A DNA stretch of 64,000 nucleotides from Myxococcota bacterium (GCA_024276675.1 JAJRWT010000027.1:186001-250000), one strand, 5' to 3'. Positions 54,430 through 63,932 are shown, counted from the stretch's first letter. Notes: generated by a model from the letters alone, not told the origin. Translations and numbers: made by a program.

Positions 54430-54755
54430 GAACGCCCCCTTGGTGGCGATGGTGTCTGCTCAAAGTATAGACAATATATCCAGCCTGTTGAACAACGTTC
54501 CGCCCCGTCCAACCCGAGGCCAGCCCTGGAAACAGACAACTTCCTGTCCAGAAAAATATCTTGCTTGTCCGGCACCGCCTTATCTTCCAACCCCCGTACA
54601 GACCGACAATCGGCCTTTTTTTGAAGGCTCCACAGGGTTATGTCGATGGTTGGAGCCCCCCTCGAAAAAGTCGTGCAAGAACCTGAATCCTGGCACACCC
54701 AACAGCCTTCACGCTAACATCCCTTCCGCCGTGGCCCAAAGGAAAGTCTCAGGTC
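54430..54755. other. Divergent intergenic region, Cys/Asp-repeat lipoprotein / kinase
   Basis: These 326 bases contain the promoter listed for the minus-strand lipoprotein. No convincing gene or RNA is seen. The kinase promoter is not obvious. Confidence 0.4.
54464..54492 (-). promoter_or_regulatory. Possible promoter of the Cys/Asp-repeat lipoprotein
   Basis: On the minus strand TATACT (54464-54469) lies 17 bases from TTCAAC (54487-54492), which matches only half of the -35 consensus. The gene starts 34 bases downstream of the -10. Confidence 0.35.
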
Positions 54756-56939
54756 ATGACTCAACGAAACAGATCCTATAAAATCCTTGGGATCCTTGGG
54801 AAGGGGGGCTTCGGAACCGTTCACAGAGCAGAGTTGCTCGGCCTTGGTGGCTTTACGAAACCTGTGGCCTTGAAAGTACTCAACGCAGAAGTATCCAACG
54901 TGGAAGACTATGCGGCCAGGCTCCGTGATGAAGCACGCCTGCTGGGGCTCCTGCGGCACCGGGCCATCGTGCAGGTTGACGGCTTGATCATGCTGGAAGG
55001 TCGATGGACGGTCGTAATGGAACTGATCGAGGGTGCCGACCTTCGGTGTATCCTGAATGACAATGCTCCCATGCCTCCAGGCGTCGCGCTGGAGATCGCT
55101 CAAGAAGTGGCAAGCGCCCTGCACGCCGCATACGATCGACCATGGGCAGGTCGCGAAGCCCTCCGCGTGCTGCACCGCGATATCAAGCCGTCCAACATCA
55201 GAATCACACCCACTGGTGAGGTCAAGGTTCTGGATTTCGGCGTTGCGAGAGCGGACTTCTCGTCCAGAGAAGTGATGACGCAGGCCCATATCCTTGGCTC
55301 ACAAAGCTACATGGCTCCTGAACGCTTCAACGGGCAGGACTCGCATGCTGGAGATGTCTACTCCCTGGGCCTGGTACTCTACGAATGCCTGATGGGCAGG
55401 AAACTCGGTCCACGTTCCTTCCAGGAGTACGTCTACGTCGAATCTCTCCAAAGTGCAATCGACGAGCTCATGGACAGACATGGCCAGCCCGAATTGGGCC
55501 GGCTCGTGGAGCGTTCACTGGACTGGGACCCGGACCTTCGGCCCACCGCCCATGAGTTCGAACGAACGGCCAGGACACTTCGTGCAAGCTTTCCAGAGCC
55601 ATGGCTGTCCGACTGGGCCGAGCGACACGTGAACATCTCCTTCCCGGAGGAGCCAGCCACCGACGCCCCCTACCCCGTTCGAACTCTCGTCGAAACAACA
55701 GTCCATCAGCCAACGCCCACCCTCCCGGGACAGGCGACGGGTTCTCAACCTGTCAAGCATTCTACTCCAGGATCAGTGGACCTTTCAGGCAACACTCGTT
55801 CTCTGACTGGCATTCCTCTCCGTCATTTGGCCAGCGTTCCCGACGGGACGGACAACGACCTCGGGAAACCTTCCTTGAACCATTCGCCATCCCAGGAAGA
55901 AAACCTTCCTCCACCTCCCAAGTTGGCCAGAGCCGCCAATTCCCCACCAAAAAGTAGACCCGGTACCGCAAACAGTTCTCCGGTGTACAGTTCGAGCAGG
56001 CTGGCTTCAACACAGTTCAGACAGGGGCCGGCGCAAAACCCATCGCTCCGGGTGGCCGCTGAAAACACAAGTAACACGACAGACAACACCGAAGGCTCAA
56101 CAGTACTGCCCACATCCGGACCGGCCAGGACTGTAGCCACGCTGATGATCGTTACGTTCTTCTGTTCGATACTCATCGTGGCCCTTGCCACGTTCCTGTT
56201 CCCCGATTTTCCAGCTCTGCAAGGCCCTGACTCCACATCTACAAAAGGAGCCGATATCCAGCCCCAACAGGCATCGACATCTTCTAGCCAGCCCCCTGGT
56301 GACAGCAGAAACATGAACGTGATCCGTAAACCGGAACCCCCGAACCCAGCAGACAATTCCGTGGTACAAGCAGCCACCCCGCCCGGGGAGCCTGTCTCTC
56401 GGGAAACTACGGCGGCCGCAGTTCCTGCTCCGGCTCACCCCAGACCTCTGAATTCGGAAAAGCAATCTTCATCTGAAGTTGCCGCCAGCTCGACGAACAC
56501 TCCCGTTTCCACCGAGCCGAGGGTCTCGCCCAGGCAGACACCTGGGTCCATCGACGCCCAATCCCAACCTGCCACGCAACTCTCCACTGAAGGTACCTCT
56601 CCAGCCGACATACCTGCTTCCAACGACCAGGGCGATCTCGAGTCGGCAACAGCAGCTTCCCAGCAAGATGCTTCGCCCGGGGCAGCGGAACCTGCTGTTT
56701 CACTCCAACCCAGCCCGACCATGGGGCTGGTGACAGTCAGCGGTGACATCACCGAAGTATGGCTTACCGACGAACGAGGGAAACACCCTCCAGGTCTCCT
56801 GGAACCCGGCACATATCGCATTCAGGTGGTATTCTATCCTGGCCAGGTGCCACAAGAAACCAGGAGCATCTCGGTGGAGGCAGGCCGTTCCATCAACGTC
56901 ACGTGTCAGAGCGACTTTGGAATGTGCGCATTCAAGTAG
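54756..56939 (+). CDS. Membrane Ser/Thr protein kinase with PEGA-like exterior domain
   Basis: This encodes 727 residues. The kinase domain (about 8-275) is intact: Gly loop GKGGFG (15-20), Lys40 in VALKVL, HRDIKPSN (140-147), DFGVAR (160-165) and MAPERFNGQ. A Pro/Ser/Thr-rich linker runs to one membrane helix (about 458-482), then another low-complexity linker, and a C-terminal domain of 65 residues (GLVTVSGDITEVWLTDERGKHPPG...GTYRIQVVFYPG) resembling PEGA. The kinase faces the cytoplasm and the PEGA-like part the periplasm. It probably senses the envelope. It converges on pduT. Confidence 0.93.
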   Translation: MTQRNRSYKILGILGKGGFGTVHRAELLGLGGFTKPVALKVLNAEVSNVEDYAARLRDEARLLGLLRHRAIVQVDGLIMLEGRWTVVMELIEGADLRCILNDNAPMPPGVALEIAQEVASALHAAYDRPWAGREALRVLHRDIKPSNIRITPTGEVKVLDFGVARADFSSREVMTQAHILGSQSYMAPERFNGQDSHAGDVYSLGLVLYECLMGRKLGPRSFQEYVYVESLQSAIDELMDRHGQPELGRLVERSLDWDPDLRPTAHEFERTARTLRASFPEPWLSDWAERHVNISFPEEPATDAPYPVRTLVETTVHQPTPTLPGQATGSQPVKHSTPGSVDLSGNTRSLTGIPLRHLASVPDGTDNDLGKPSLNHSPSQEENLPPPPKLARAANSPPKSRPGTANSSPVYSSSRLASTQFRQGPAQNPSLRVAAENTSNTTDNTEGSTVLPTSGPARTVATLMIVTFFCSILIVALATFLFPDFPALQGPDSTSTKGADIQPQQASTSSSQPPGDSRNMNVIRKPEPPNPADNSVVQAATPPGEPVSRETTAAAVPAPAHPRPLNSEKQSSSEVAASSTNTPVSTEPRVSPRQTPGSIDAQSQPATQLSTEGTSPADIPASNDQGDLESATAASQQDASPGAAEPAVSLQPSPTMGLVTVSGDITEVWLTDERGKHPPGLLEPGTYRIQVVFYPGQVPQETRSISVEAGRSINVTCQSDFGMCAFK

Positions 56940-56996
56940 GAGGCGGCTCATCTGCAACTACGATGGGCTACGAGCGATCCTCCACCTGTGACCAAT

Positions 56997-57572
56997 TCAG
57001 AGCAGCGACTCGAACAGTTCGTTCCTTGGGTGGGGAATAACCACCTTGTTTACCAGCAGGCCTCTTCGGACGATCACCCGTGCACCGGCTTCCAGAGACT
57101 CGAGTACTGCATCCACATCGCCGGTGAAGACCAGAAAGGCCTTGCCCCCAAGCGCCATGGACAGGCGACATTCCACCATTTCCACTGGAGCGGTCTTGGC
57201 CACCTGGTCCAGGGCTTCCACAAGGGCCGCCACCGAAAATGATTCCAGAATACCCATGGCTTCGCGGCGCTTGAATACGTTGGTTGAAGAAAGCGCCGGA
57301 AACACATCTGGATGCACGTTCTGAATAATGAAATGATCAACCGCACACTCCGCCGCAACATCCAGTGCAGCGGAAAGGCTGGCTTCCACCATGTGCTGCT
57401 CCCCGGCCACAAGGATCATGTATTTGCCCGAACAGATGGTGCGGGCCAGTACAAGCTCCACTTCCGCGGCCTTGAGCATCCTGTCGGTTACTTCGAAACC
57501 CCTGGCAATGCTTGAAAGCTCCACCAGGGCCAGAGATGGATACGATGCTTCGCCGCTCTTGCTCCGAATCAT
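56997..57572 (-). CDS. pduT: Microcompartment shell protein PduT-like (tandem BMC, Fe-S pore)
   Basis: This encodes 191 residues from the ATG at 57572, which overlaps the pduS stop (ATGA). Two BMC domains follow each other: SLALVELSSIARGFEVTDRML...SGKYMILVAG (about 13-100) and MGILESFSVAALVEALDQVAKTA...GGKAFLVFTGDVDAV (about 103-185). Cys47 in RTICSGK matches the pore cysteine of PduT (KTICPGK), which holds a [4Fe-4S] cluster at the trimer axis. NIHP-type residues (QNVHPDVFPAL) are also shared. PduT passes electrons across the shell in the 1,2-propanediol microcompartment. No other shell gene is in the window. Confidence 0.92.
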   Translation of the reverse strand: MIRSKSGEASYPSLALVELSSIARGFEVTDRMLKAAEVELVLARTICSGKYMILVAGEQHMVEASLSAALDVAAECAVDHFIIQNVHPDVFPALSSTNVFKRREAMGILESFSVAALVEALDQVAKTAPVEMVECRLSMALGGKAFLVFTGDVDAVLESLEAGARVIVRRGLLVNKVVIPHPRNELFESLL

Positions 57573-58987
57573 GAAGTGCTCCTGACAAGCCATACACTTG
57601 TGGCATCTATTCTTTCCACCTTTCCAGAGATGCTGGCATGCAGATTGGCTCCCAGGGCACCCTGCGGCGGCTTTGCTACGAGTTGCCCCCGGTCTACCCA
57701 CGAACCCTTCTGGACAATCGGCAACGCGGGAGCGCCAAGATTCTGCTTCAACATCAATCTGACGGACCCTGGCTGCGGCATGTCGCCGACCATGGGCGCC
57801 GGCAGATCCCAATCAGCCAACCCCAGTCTATGAATGAGCCGATCTACGGGAGTCTTGCGAAATGTGCGCATGGGATGCGCTCTGCCAAGCCCCGGGGGAG
57901 GCCTGGGAGGGTCTCCGGAAGCCGTCCGACTGTGTTTCCCCATTATACAGACTTCGTGCGGATTCAGGTCTTCGGGGCAGGAATACAAGGAGCAAAGGCC
58001 ACACTCGCAACACAAGAGACTCCAGAGCGCCCAGTTGCGGACAGACTCACCTGCCATTCCCAGGCCACGCATCACCTTGTGGGGTTCCACGGCATATCCC
58101 AGGAGGTACCGAGGGCAGAGTTCGGTGCAGTGGGAACACTGATCACAAGACGAACGCCCGATGCGCTTGGTGAATTCGTCGGGACGGGTCTTCTTGCGAA
58201 TCAGTGGATGTTCGGTTGGCAACACGACGTAGCCACCTGTTGTCTTTGTGCAGGGGGCGTCCAAGTCCTGCAAGACTGCCCCCATCATAGGTCCGCCTTC
58301 AATAACTGTCGGGTTGCGCACCAGCGCTCCACCGGCATGGGCGATGGCCTGCCTCGCTGAGATGCCCAGTGGTGCAACGAAACTGATGGGAGTTTCCACA
58401 GCACCGCAGACAGTTATCGCCTTGGTGGTGACGGGAGTGCCCTGCACAGCCAGCGACAGGTTCAACAGGGTTTCCACGTTGTTCACCGCGCAACCTACCT
58501 GAAGTGGGATTCCGCCTGGGGGCACCGTCCGGCCGGTGGCTTCGTGGACTATCACCACCTCGTCGCCCGCGGGATAGAAATTGTCAAGCAGACACAGCTC
58601 CATGTTCCCCCACATGGCGCTGCGCAATGCCTGGATAGCATCTGAATACTTGGCCTTCACCGCTATTATTCCACGGTTGGCTCCAGTCGCTTCCATGGCG
58701 CGGGACAGGCCGTCCACGACACGCCCGGCCTGGAGACGCATCAGTTCCTTGTCTTTGTAGAGGAGAGGCTCACACTCCGCACCGTTCACCAGGTAGGTGT
58801 CTACTTGGGAGCCAAGTTTCACGTGAGTGGGGAAACCAGCCCCCCCGGCCCCGACCACGCCCGCCAACCGGGCATATTCCGCAATTTTCGGCTCCACGGG
58901 CTCCTCCAGATGGACTCTGCTACCGCATGGTGGGTCGCTGCATGAAAACGGCAATTCTACAACGGCTCTATCCCGCTCCACGCCCAT
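57569..58987 (-). CDS. pduS: PduS-like cobalamin reductase (RnfC-type flavoprotein)
   Basis: This encodes 472 residues from the ATG at 58987, overlapping the upstream gene by 20 bases; a TTG at 58954 is an alternative. It has the RnfC/Nqo1-like core: ARLAGVVGAGGAGFPTHVKL, NGAECEPLLYKDKELM, VNNVETLLNLSLAV, and VIEGGPMMG. Two [4Fe-4S] motifs follow, CDQCSHCTELCP and CCECGLCSLYSCP, with a C-terminal biotinyl-like domain. PduS reduces cob(III)- and cob(II)alamin inside the Pdu microcompartment and pairs with PduT. The genes for diol dehydratase and other encapsulated enzymes are absent here. Confidence 0.9.
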   Translation of the reverse strand: MGVERDRAVVELPFSCSDPPCGSRVHLEEPVEPKIAEYARLAGVVGAGGAGFPTHVKLGSQVDTYLVNGAECEPLLYKDKELMRLQAGRVVDGLSRAMEATGANRGIIAVKAKYSDAIQALRSAMWGNMELCLLDNFYPAGDEVVIVHEATGRTVPPGGIPLQVGCAVNNVETLLNLSLAVQGTPVTTKAITVCGAVETPISFVAPLGISARQAIAHAGGALVRNPTVIEGGPMMGAVLQDLDAPCTKTTGGYVVLPTEHPLIRKKTRPDEFTKRIGRSSCDQCSHCTELCPRYLLGYAVEPHKVMRGLGMAGESVRNWALWSLLCCECGLCSLYSCPEDLNPHEVCIMGKHSRTASGDPPRPPPGLGRAHPMRTFRKTPVDRLIHRLGLADWDLPAPMVGDMPQPGSVRLMLKQNLGAPALPIVQKGSWVDRGQLVAKPPQGALGANLHASISGKVERIDATSVWLVRSTS

Positions 58988-60575
58988 TCGCTCGCTCCAC
59001 CCGGCTCGGAACACCACCGCTGGATGGGTTCAGCACCGATGATGAACCAACAAGCTTGTCCAACTCGCCGTGAAAGGCACGATGCCTGGGAAAAGCGCTG
59101 CGCTGGGAACACATGAAGGCATCGCCTTCCCCGTGGGAGTTGCATATGTAGCAGACCTCTTGGCAGGCCACCACTGTTCTTGCCGCCAGATGATAGCTCA
59201 TGCGATCCCCGGAAGAGACGATTTCCTGGACAAGAGAGCTGGAGATCTGCCTACAAAGTCCACGGTATCTTCGCCGCTGCTCCCTGGAGGGTGGATGCCG
59301 TCTCAGTATGGAGAGGAACAGATCCGACAGCAGTTTTCTGCGAACCGCCACCGAGGTGGACTTGCTCGCCGGCAGGCCAGACAGCAGGACGGACTCCACG
59401 AACCCGACATCAGCGTTTCTGGGCACTCGCCCAGGGTGACCAACCACGGAGCTGGGCAACACCGCAGCAAACCCAGCCCATTCACGATTCATGGCGGATT
59501 GACCAGGACTGAGCTTCAAGCCGCTGCCGATGAACAGGAAAAGGCCAAAAAGGTATTGAAAAGGGGAATGCTCCTGCCTGTTCAAGGATTCTTCGACCCT
59601 GATGGCCGGGCTTTCGTAGTCACCAGCCAAAACCTCGAGCATGGGAACAAAGGGCGGTGGCAGATCCAGTCGGTGGTCCTCCAACGCCTCCAGCTCATCA
59701 ACCAGGCGCTCCACTCGTTCCTGCTCGCCAGCTTGACTCCAACAGAGGTCCCTGAGTCTGAGCAGTGTGGGCTGGGTTCTCCATGCTTCTCGCAAGGCAA
59801 CCAGCTCCATTTCAGGTTCATGGAAATCCCTGGCCATGGCCGCGAGAATCTCCGCAAGCTGCAACCTTTCTTGCTTGCCTTCCAGGACAGACAGAGCTTT
59901 CATCGCCGTTTCCAGGGCGGAATGGCGCCGTCCCTTGCGAAGCTGCACCGCCATCAAATCCAACAGAATTGAAGGTTGCTCCATATCGGTGGCTTCCAGG
60001 ACGCTCTCGCCTGAATCGTGGTTGGCCAGCATCGTCCATGCTTCTTTTCGAAGCATGTCCAGGTATGGGTAATACAGGCTGGGCATTTTCTTGCGTAACT
60101 TTCGCAGTTGCAGCAGCCACGTGGGCAGCAGAGCGAGAACATCGGCCGAGGAATAGCCTGAATGGGACAACACGCCGCTCAAGGTGCTTTTCCTGGATGT
60201 TCTGTAGAATACCTCGAGCATCTTCCTGGACAACGCGGCCGCCGGGTCCGACCCAATGTACTTGAGATAGAGCCCCAGGTATCTGTCAATGATGGGCCCA
60301 TGCCTGCCGACGACGTCCAGTAACGGAGGCCGCCATGTGTACAGGAGTCCTCCACCCTTTCTCGTGCCGCAAAGCAGCATCTCGTAGGCTCGGAGAGCAC
60401 GCTGCTCATCACCCTGTTCGTGTACCCTTTGAGTTCTCTTCAAGAGGGACAAGAAGTCATCAACAAGTAGTTGGTATATGCTTTCGGGATTCCAACGGCG
60501 GTAACGCCTGAAGTTGCCTTCGGCAATGGCATCGGTGAAACGGGTGACATCAAACAACAACGCAGGATCAAGCAC
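58968..60575 (-). CDS. Unknown 535-residue helical protein upstream of pduS
   Basis: This starts with a GTG five bases after AGAGGA. The protein is almost entirely helical, with repeated Leu/Arg-rich helices (LQLAEILAAMARDFHEPEMELVALREAW) like TPR or HEAT-type repeats. A cysteine cluster near the C-terminus (CQEVCYICNSHGEGDAFMC) looks like a metal- or cluster-binding turn with C-x3-C-x2-C. No signal peptide or membrane helix. I do not know the family. Overlap with pduS indicates it works with the pduST pair. Confidence 0.7.
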   Translation of the reverse strand: MLDPALLFDVTRFTDAIAEGNFRRYRRWNPESIYQLLVDDFLSLLKRTQRVHEQGDEQRALRAYEMLLCGTRKGGGLLYTWRPPLLDVVGRHGPIIDRYLGLYLKYIGSDPAAALSRKMLEVFYRTSRKSTLSGVLSHSGYSSADVLALLPTWLLQLRKLRKKMPSLYYPYLDMLRKEAWTMLANHDSGESVLEATDMEQPSILLDLMAVQLRKGRRHSALETAMKALSVLEGKQERLQLAEILAAMARDFHEPEMELVALREAWRTQPTLLRLRDLCWSQAGEQERVERLVDELEALEDHRLDLPPPFVPMLEVLAGDYESPAIRVEESLNRQEHSPFQYLFGLFLFIGSGLKLSPGQSAMNREWAGFAAVLPSSVVGHPGRVPRNADVGFVESVLLSGLPASKSTSVAVRRKLLSDLFLSILRRHPPSREQRRRYRGLCRQISSSLVQEIVSSGDRMSYHLAARTVVACQEVCYICNSHGEGDAFMCSQRSAFPRHRAFHGELDKLVGSSSVLNPSSGGVPSRVERANGRGAG

Positions 60576-60874
60576 ATTTTCCTCTGAGACAGGTGTTCCG
60601 GGTCCGGCAGGAACCCCCGACGAAGCTCACGATCCATGGATAACACTCAAGGTTGCCTCGAGACCCGGTCTCGGACTCCATACCCACTGGGCAACAACCA
60701 GCCCCGAGACCATTCTCAACGAAAAAACTGCCGTCTGCTTTTCCAGGAGTCCAGGTGCGACCAGATGGACAGCGGGAGCGGCAGGCCATCATCCTGTGGT
60801 TCCCAGCGGCAAAGGTGGTGGATGCCAGGAATGGCGGAGGAGACTCGTTCAGGGCAAGGATCATGTAAGATACA
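60576..60874. other. 299-base gap with no convincing gene
   Basis: Plus-strand ORFs in this gap (for example 60653-60868) have no family features and overlap real genes at their ends. It should contain the promoter of the 535-residue-protein/pduST set. Confidence 0.4.
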
Positions 60875-61906
60875 CTATCTGGTCGATCCCTCCGAGTCGG
60901 CACCAACAGCATCGATGCCGAATCTCTCCAGAAGTTGGTTGACATCCGTGCTACGCACATCCATTCCGCTGGATGCTGGCATGAAGATGATTGGAGTGCC
61001 TTTCATCGCTTCGGCCAGCTTGAGCTTGACCTGCGCTGTGCCTCCCGATCCGGAAAGAGCCCGCGCCTTGGCTCTCAGACCTTCGGCATAGGCTTCCGCC
61101 TCTGTCAGTATTGCTTCAGCCTGTCGCTCCCTCTCATAGAAAATAGCATCGGCTTCCAGCCTTTTTTTCTGCGAGCTGCCCAGAGCTGCTTCGATGGTCT
61201 GCTGCACCTTACCCTTCTGCACCTCCAGATCCCTCAGGACTCTCTCCTTGGCTGCCTCGGTTTCAGACTGGAGCCGTGAGGCGTCTTGCTCCGCAACCTT
61301 CTTGTCACGGATGATCTGCTCGTATCTTTCATTGAAACGGTGTTCTCCCAGCAGCACCTGCTCGACGACCACCCCCTCTGGGGAAAGGTAGTCGTTGAGG
61401 AGACGCTCCGCTTCTTCGGCCTTCTTGAAGCGGATATCAGCGTCGTAGTACTCCTCGGAAGCCAGTTCGTTCAAGATGTCACGGATGATGGTCCGCGAAA
61501 CGGGCCGAACCAGCCTTTCCTCGACTTCCCCGGTGTTTTCTCCGACAAATTGAAGCAGATACGGTGCCTTTGTTGGGTTTACGTGCCAGGCTACCGTGAC
61601 GTTGACCGAGATGTCATTCCCGTCAATTGTCTTGAAACGGAGAGAGTCATCTCCCTTGCGTCCACCCTGGTCGATTTCACGAGTCATCTCGAGGTTCTGC
61701 AGAGCCGTGTCGAAGATATTCCAGTCGTTTATCAATGGAACGAAGAAATGAGTGGATCCGGGTTCATAGATGCGTTTCTGTACGCCCTTGTCTTCGAATA
61801 TGCCAATCTTTGCGGTCCTTACGCCAACTTCTGTGGAACCGGTGCTGTGGGGAAGGCATCCGTTTGCCATGACAACGAGCAGGACTCCCAGGAACAGGGT
61901 TCGCAT
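60875..61906 (-). CDS. SPFH/band-7 protein with lipoprotein-like signal
   Basis: This encodes 343 residues. The signal segment ends MANGC (Cys17), a near-lipobox. The SPFH domain (about 25-200) has GIFEDKGVQKRIYEPGSTHFFVPLINDWNIFDTALQNLEM and VTVAWHVNP, then a long coiled coil (AEQDASRLQSETEAAKERVLRDLEVQK) up to about 290 and a Gly-rich turn as in prohibitin and HflC. It starts one base after the other SPFH gene ends. It likely forms a hetero-oligomer with it. A lipid anchor instead of a membrane helix would put it on the periplasmic side. Confidence 0.85.
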   Translation of the reverse strand: MRTLFLGVLLVVMANGCLPHSTGSTEVGVRTAKIGIFEDKGVQKRIYEPGSTHFFVPLINDWNIFDTALQNLEMTREIDQGGRKGDDSLRFKTIDGNDISVNVTVAWHVNPTKAPYLLQFVGENTGEVEERLVRPVSRTIIRDILNELASEEYYDADIRFKKAEEAERLLNDYLSPEGVVVEQVLLGEHRFNERYEQIIRDKKVAEQDASRLQSETEAAKERVLRDLEVQKGKVQQTIEAALGSSQKKRLEADAIFYERERQAEAILTEAEAYAEGLRAKARALSGSGGTAQVKLKLAEAMKGTPIIFMPASSGMDVRSTDVNQLLERFGIDAVGADSEGSTR

Positions 61907-61907
61907 G

Positions 61908-62972
61908 TCACCACCCCCGCAAAAACGAGTTGAGGTTCAAGGGATTGGTCCCTGAAGAGCCGTCGGTGGGCACGATTATCACCTTGATATCCTTCAGTAC
62001 CTCGGCCATCTGCATTCCCACGACATTGCTGGCTCCGGTGGCCTGCAGCGCCTCGTTCTTGAGCTGGATTGCTTCTGCTTCGGCCAAAGCCACGAGCTTG
62101 TCGCCTTCTGCTATGCGCTTCCGAAAGTAGAGATCGGCGTCGGCATCGATCTTGCGTACTTCCGCGAGGCCTCGTTCTTTTTCCACATCGACGTTGGCCT
62201 TGCCTTCGGCCAGAACCCGGTTCTTTTCGGCCTCCTGGGCAGCAGCAAAGGCCTCGGCCCTGTTCTTGAACACTGTCTGATCTTGAATCTTTCGCTGTTC
62301 GATGGCTTCCTGGTAACGGCTGTCATAGGTGTAGTGGCGTACCATCACGTTCCATACCTGAATACCACTCTTTTCCAGATCGGAGGCCAGCATCTGGCGA
62401 GCTGTCTGCGCCTTCGCTATCCGTAGGGAACCCTGGTAGAATTCCTCGGCATTCAGCTCCCCAAGGGTCTGTCGCAGGTACTTGTCTGCCCTGGGCCGGA
62501 CAAGCTGGGTGATGTACAGGCTCCCGGGACCGACACTGGTGATCACCTTGTAGGGATTGACGATCCTGTATGCAACAGTGACATCCACGGTAACCTGGTA
62601 TCCCTCGGATGTCTGGATCCTGATGCTGGGAGCGAAATGGGCCAGCGCGGAGGCCGCCAACTGGTTGTCGTTCAACTCCAGAAGCTGCATTTGACGGGGG
62701 AAGACGTGCAGTTTTTCGTATCCCGGCATTACGAAGAACAGCCCGGGCCCGTAGACTTCGGGTTGGACTCCCTTTTCGGGCCCGAATGGCATGTCCAGGT
62801 AGACTTGCCTCACCGCCAGTTCGTCCGGAGCGACGTACACTGTAAATGAGGTAAATATCACCAGCATGGCCACGGAGGCCATGGCCGACAATGCCGCCAC
62901 CTTCTTCAACAAGCGCCCCCCCAGTGGAATCTTGACGCGGGCCACACCTGTACGTGTTCCAAGCTTGACCAT
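61908..62972 (-). CDS. SPFH/band-7 protein with membrane anchor
   Basis: This encodes 354 residues. One membrane helix (about 27-48) precedes the SPFH domain (APDELAVRQVYL...GPGLFFVMPGYEKLHVFPRQMQLLEL, VTVDVTVAYRIVNPYK) and a coiled coil (AFAAAQEAEKNRVLAEGKANVDVEKERGLAEVRKID). It resembles HflK/prohibitin. The pair may organise a membrane microdomain or regulate a protease; ftsH is not in the window. Confidence 0.88.
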   Translation of the reverse strand: MVKLGTRTGVARVKIPLGGRLLKKVAALSAMASVAMLVIFTSFTVYVAPDELAVRQVYLDMPFGPEKGVQPEVYGPGLFFVMPGYEKLHVFPRQMQLLELNDNQLAASALAHFAPSIRIQTSEGYQVTVDVTVAYRIVNPYKVITSVGPGSLYITQLVRPRADKYLRQTLGELNAEEFYQGSLRIAKAQTARQMLASDLEKSGIQVWNVMVRHYTYDSRYQEAIEQRKIQDQTVFKNRAEAFAAAQEAEKNRVLAEGKANVDVEKERGLAEVRKIDADADLYFRKRIAEGDKLVALAEAEAIQLKNEALQATGASNVVGMQMAEVLKDIKVIIVPTDGSSGTNPLNLNSFLRGW

Positions 62973-62975
62973 GGG

Positions 62976-63620
62976 CTACTCCTTGTCGGTGAATGCAACG
63001 CCGCCCTGAATGTGCTCTGGTACTTTTACGCGCCCTTCTTCCGATACCTTTCCCGCGCCGTTCCCTGGAATGGGATCGCCGGGTTTTTCATAGTCGCCAG
63101 GGTGGTAGACATCCAACTGTGCGTGAATCCTACCCATATCGTCCACAATCGCCTGAAGCTCCCGCCGATATCGAAAACGGTACCAGAAAGCACGGATTTC
63201 AGGAGTGAAAGGAAGAGAGAAAGCAAGAGGCCAGAGCAGGGCGACCACGGGAGAAAGGAAAAAACGCGAGATCATTCCAGCAACGAAGACTCCGCCCACG
63301 AGGGCCAGTAGGCGAGCCAGGGGATCCCCTCCCCTCCACGCTCCGTACCCGGCCTTTTCCAGTTCGTTGTGCTCCAACGCCAGGCGTGTATAGCGGGGCA
63401 GGAAAGTCTCTATGATCTCACGCCTCATCAAATCCGGATACTGCGGATCATCTACGTACTCCAAGCATTCCCTGGCAGCATCTTCCACCAGGTTCCTCGC
63501 CATCTCAGCGAACGCTGGGATCGCATCTTCAGGCCTGTCCACGTAGCTCCTCCTGGCACCCTCGAGCCTTTCCACCAGATGGACCGAGACCGTGTCGAGA
63601 CGAAAGGCCAGTGGAATCAT
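62976..63620 (-). CDS. Hypothetical protein with a central hydrophobic hairpin
   Basis: This encodes 214 residues from the ATG at 63620 (MIPLAFRLDTVSVHLVERLEG); an earlier start at 63713 adds 31 Cys/His-containing residues and is less likely, although CHNCPFCHG in it resembles a zinc finger. A helical first half is followed by two hydrophobic segments (LLALVGGVFVAGMISRFFLSPVVALLWPLAFSL) and a charged, Pro/Gly-rich tail. It lies three bases upstream of the SPFH pair and probably belongs to its complex. Confidence 0.7.
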   Translation of the reverse strand: MIPLAFRLDTVSVHLVERLEGARRSYVDRPEDAIPAFAEMARNLVEDAARECLEYVDDPQYPDLMRREIIETFLPRYTRLALEHNELEKAGYGAWRGGDPLARLLALVGGVFVAGMISRFFLSPVVALLWPLAFSLPFTPEIRAFWYRFRYRRELQAIVDDMGRIHAQLDVYHPGDYEKPGDPIPGNGAGKVSEEGRVKVPEHIQGGVAFTDKE

Positions 63621-63778
63621 CAGTATCTTCCTGCCATGACAAAAGGGACAATTGTGGCAGCGGGGAAAAACAGGGAGCTTTCCCAGCACAGCCTGACTCT
63701 CACCCGCCACCAATGGGTTGAAGAATCTTCGGGTCGATGAGCCGCCGTTGAATGGAGGCGGTTGCCTTTGATGAATTG

Positions 63779-63807
63779 TTGACTATACTCTCGTGGCATT
63801 ATATATC
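63779..63807 (+). promoter_or_regulatory. Sigma-70 promoter of tRNA-Val
   Basis: TTGACT (63779-63784) and TATATC (63802-63807) are 17 bases apart, or TATATA (63800-63805) at 15. The tRNA starts 12 bases after the -10. The AT-rich core stands out against its surroundings. Confidence 0.75.
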
Positions 63808-63819
63808 CGCAAGCCTGAA

Positions 63820-63894
63820 GGGCGATTAACTCAGCGGAAGAGTGCCATCCTCACACGGTGGAAGTCACTGGTTCGAATCCAGTATCGCCCACCA
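63820..63894 (+). tRNA. tRNA-Val (anticodon CAC)
   Basis: The acceptor stem GGGCGAT/ATCGCCC is perfect. The anticodon stem is CCATC/GGTGG with loop CTCACAC, anticodon CAC (reads GTG). The T loop is TTCGAAT. The discriminator A (63891) is followed by an encoded CCA (63892-63894), unlike the tRNA-Ala at 1022. Confidence 0.96.
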
Positions 63895-63932
63895 TCCGAA
63901 AGACCTTCCAAGTACTTCCCTGGCAACGGAAA

